Of a DNA stretch of 64,000 bases, positions 60,583 through 64,000 are shown piece by piece. Source of the DNA: Chondrosia reniformis (Eukaryota > Porifera > Demospongiae > Chondrillida > Chondrillidae); NCBI GenBank assembly GCA_947172415.1, contig OX359193.1, positions 3,404,501 to 3,468,500 on the forward strand, given 5' to 3'. Within the stretch, counting starts at the first letter, position 1; each line of letters opens with the position of its first letter. The notes beneath the pieces are model-generated. The model saw only the letters and a list, made by a program, of their open reading frames with translations. It was not told the DNA's origin and searched no databases. A program made the position numbers and the translations under genes.

Positions 60583-60595
60583 TAACCCTAACCCT
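60583..60595. repeat. Short telomere-like CTAACCCTAACCCT motif
   Basis: About two units of CCCTAA (TTAGGG on the other strand) in GCCTAACTCTAACCCTAACC context, the only such place I noticed in the window. May be an interstitial trace of a telomeric addition or chance. Confidence 0.4.
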
Positions 60596-62002
60596 GGCAA
60601 TAGTATATAGTAGATTACTAGCATATACAACTAGTACATACAATTAGTACAGAAAACTGCTACATACCATTAGTCCATACAACTAGTACATAAACCTTGT
60701 ACATGCAACTAGTACAAACAAGTAGTCCTTACAACTAGTACACACAACTAGTACACACAACTAGTACATATAACTAGTACATACAACTATTACAAACAAC
60801 TAGTACATACAACTCTTACTTACCTAGTATTGCTAGTTCTAGAACCTACAACTATATAGTACTTAGAGCTAATAAATACAACTGGAACATATAACTAGTA
60901 CATACAACTAGTACATATACTTAGCACATACACATATCACTAGTACATATAAATAGTACATACAACTAGTACATATAACTAGTACATATACCTGGTACCT
61001 CCAACTAGTACCTAAAAATAGTAAATATAACTTGTACTAGTACATTCAACTAGTACCTACAACTAGTAAATGAAGCCAGTACTAGTACATACAACTAGAT
61101 CATAATACTTGAACATTAAACTAGTACATACAACTTGTTACCAGTACATACAATTAGTATCTATAACTAGTACAATCAACAAGTACATACAATTAGTCCC
61201 TACAACTAGTACATACAACTAGTAACTAAAACTTGTATTTAAAACTAGTACACACAACAATTACAAACAACTAATGCATACACCTAGTACAAGCAACTAG
61301 TATATACACCTAGTACACACAACTAGTACATATAAATAGAACACACAACTACCACATATAACTAGCACATACACAAAAACGAGTACATAACTAATATATA
61401 AAATGAGTCATAACACTAGTACATAAACTTAGTTCTTAAAACTACTACATACAACTAGTATATGCAAGTAGTACGTACGACTAGTAAATTTAATTAGAAC
61501 TAGTAAATACCCCTAGTACATACAACTAGTTCATACAATAAGTATATTAAACTAGTACATAAAACTAGTATATACAACTAGTATATAAAACTAGTACATA
61601 CAACTAGTACATTTAAGTAGTACTTAAAACTAGTACACACAAGTAGTACGTTAAACTAGGACTACAACTAATACATAGAACTAGTACATAAAACTAGTAT
61701 ATCCATACAACTAGTACATACAGCTAATAAATACAACTAGTACTAGATACAACTAGTACATTTAACTAGTACCTGCATCCAGTTAATGTAACCAGTACAA
61801 ACAACTAGTACACACAATTTGTTACTAGTACCTACAACTAGTATATATAGCTAGTACATACAACTAGTACATACAAGTGGTACATATAACTAGAACACAC
61901 AACTACCACATATAACTAGCACATACAAAATAACTAGTACATACAACTAGTTCATACAATGAATACATACAACGAATACATACAACTAGTACATACAACT
62001 GG

Positions 62003-63380
62003 TACATTCAACTAGTACATTCAAGTACTACTTATAACTAGTACACCCAACTAGTACATTAAACTAGTACATATAACCAGTACATACAACTAGTACATTT
62101 CAATAGTAAATATAACTTGTACTTGTACATTCAACTAGCACCTACAACTAGTAAATGTAACCAGTTCTAGTACATACAACTAGTACATACAACTTGTACA
62201 GACAACTGATACATACAATTTGGTACAAGTACATACAACTAGTATATATAGTTAGTACTAACAACTATTATATACAATTAGTTACTAGTACATACTACTA
62301 GTACATAGAACTAGTACATAGAACTAGTACATAGAACAATTACATAACACTAGACCATACAACTAATACATACAAAAATAACTATATAGTACATATAAAT
62401 AGTTCCTACCACTATTACATACAACTAGTACATAACACGAGTACATACAACTAGTACATACAACAAGTACATTCAATTAGTACATTCAAGTACTACTTAC
62501 AACTAGTACACACATCTAGTACATTAAACTAGTACTACCACTAATGCATAGAACTAGTACATAAAACTAGTATATACATACAACTAGTACATTCAACTAG
62601 TACATTCAAGTACTACTGAAAACTAGTACACCCAACTAGTACATTAAACTAGTACATATAACCAGTACATACAACTAGTACATTTCAATAGTAAATATAA
62701 CTTGTACTTGTACATTCAACTAGCACCTACAACTAGTAAATGTAACCAGTTCTAGTACATACAACTAGTACATACAACTTGTACAGACAACTGATACATA
62801 CAATTTGGTACAAGTACATACAACTAGTATATATAGTTAGTACTAACAACTATTATATACAATTAGTTACTAGTACATACTACTAGTACATAGAACTAGT
62901 ACATAGAACTAGTACATAGAACAATTACATAACACTAGACCATACAACTAATACATACAAAAATAACTATATAGTACATATAAATAGTTCCTACCACTAT
63001 TACATACAACTAGTACATAACACGAGTACATACAACTAGTACATACAACAAGTACATTCAATTAGTACATTCAAGTACTACTTACAACTAGTACACACAT
63101 CTAGTACATTAAACTAGTACTACCACTAATGCATAGAACTAGTACATAAAACTAGTATATACATACAACTAGTACATTCAACTAGTACATTCAAGTACTA
63201 CTGAAAACTAGTACACCCAACTAGTACATTAAACTAGTACATATAACCAGTACATACAACTAGTACATTTCAATAGTAAATATAACTTGTACTTGTACAT
63301 TCAACTAGCACCTACAACTAGTAAATGTAACCAGTTCTAGTACATACAACTAGTATATACAACTTGTACAGACAACTGGT
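62003..63380. repeat. 585-bp higher-order repeat, over two copies
   Basis: The anchor caatagtaaatataactt recurs at 62101, 62686 and 63271, a step of exactly 585 bp (45 x 13). Copies are nearly identical, including rare variants such as tacataacacgag and acaatttggtacaag. The third copy diverges after about 63370. Confidence 0.9.
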
Positions 63381-64000
63381 ACATACAACTAGTACATACA
63401 ACTAGTACATAGAACAATTTCATAACACTAGAACATACAACTAACACATACAAAAATAACTAGTACATATAAATAGTACCTACAACTAGTACATACAACT
63501 AGTTCATACAACTAATACATAAAATTAGTACATAAAACTACTATGTACAACTAGTATATACAAGTAGTACCTATGACTAGTAAATATAGCGAGTAGTAGT
63601 ACATACACCTAGTGCATACAATTAGATCATACAATAAGTATATACAACTAGTATATACAAGTTGTACCTATGATTAGGAAATATAGCTAGTACTAGTACA
63701 TAAACCTAGTGGATGAAACTAGTACTTAAAACAAGTGCATACAACTTGTACAAACAACTAGTCCATACAACTAGTACATATAAATATATACAATTAGGAC
63801 ATAAAAGTTCTACCTGCAACTATTGAATAAAACTAGTACTAGTACTAACACCTGGTACCTACAACTAATACATACAACTAGTACATACAACTAGTTCATA
63901 CAAGTAGTACTTACAGCTATAACACACAACTAGGACATACAACTAGTACACACAATATTACATTAAACTAGTACTTATAGAACTGGTACATAAAGCTAGT

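Larger units (their letters stand above)
60171..64000. repeat. 13-bp minisatellite array (block 11)
   Basis: AACTAGTACATAC array to the window end. Contains a telomere-like spot at 60583-60595 and the 585-bp higher-order repeat. Confidence 0.93.

Noticed and set aside
1..64000. tRNA or rRNA genes
   Set aside because: I looked for T-arm (GGTTCGANTCC) and rRNA core words on both strands and saw none that I could support.

Overview
The window looks like nuclear DNA of an animal. Sponge or another early-branching metazoan is my guess, from the mix of mobile elements and the short GT-AG introns, but nothing here proves the lineage. There is no bacterial gene organisation. Coding capacity is almost entirely that of mobile elements, most of them broken.

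Layout. About 28 kb, in eleven blocks, is a degenerate minisatellite with a 13-bp unit close to AACTAGTACATAC, carrying the palindrome ACTAGT in each unit. Blocks lie at 1-5.6, 6.9-7.3, 11.4-12.9, 14.4-14.9, 38.3-44.7, 45.4-45.8, 46.5-47.8, 49.3-56.1, 58.0-59.5 and 60.2-64 kb. Two stretches carry higher-order repeats (602 bp at 3-4.8 kb, 585 bp at 62-63.4 kb), and the arrays near 0.4-2.3 kb and 38.9-40.5 kb are diverged co-linear copies. Into or between these arrays sit: a palindromic Penelope-like element (7.3-11.4 kb) with two nearly identical inverted copies of reverse transcriptase plus GIY-YIG endonuclease; a deleted relative of it (59.5-60.2 kb); a third, RT-less GIY-YIG unit (47.8-49.3 kb); a 1.5-kb TIR element (12.9-14.4 kb); smaller TIR elements (43.3-43.7 and 45.8-46.5 kb); and LINE fragments (44.7-45.4 and 56.1-58.0 kb).

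The island from 14.9 to 38.3 kb is free of satellite. It holds composite non-autonomous repeats with fold-back and hairpin ends (14.9-17.5 and 29.9-31.0 kb), a decayed Helitron coding for Rep/HUH, PIF1-type helicase and an OTU protease domain (18.6-24.7 kb), and a decayed non-LTR retrotransposon of the restriction-like-endonuclease type (25.8-29.1 kb). From 31 to 38 kb is the only part that looks like host DNA: two exons matching the N-terminus of proteasome subunit Rpn3/PSMD3, and several unassigned exon-like frames mostly on the minus strand.

The most interesting theme is a set of hammerhead-ribozyme-like motifs (CUGANGA, stem II, GAAA) at the ends of Penelope-like elements and as solo remnants. 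The one at 48186-48231 and the one at 32457-32508 can be folded by eye with stem I and a GUH cleavage triplet. Both Penelope insertions that still have both ends enter the 13-bp repeat at the same phase, which suggests the satellite is their preferred target.
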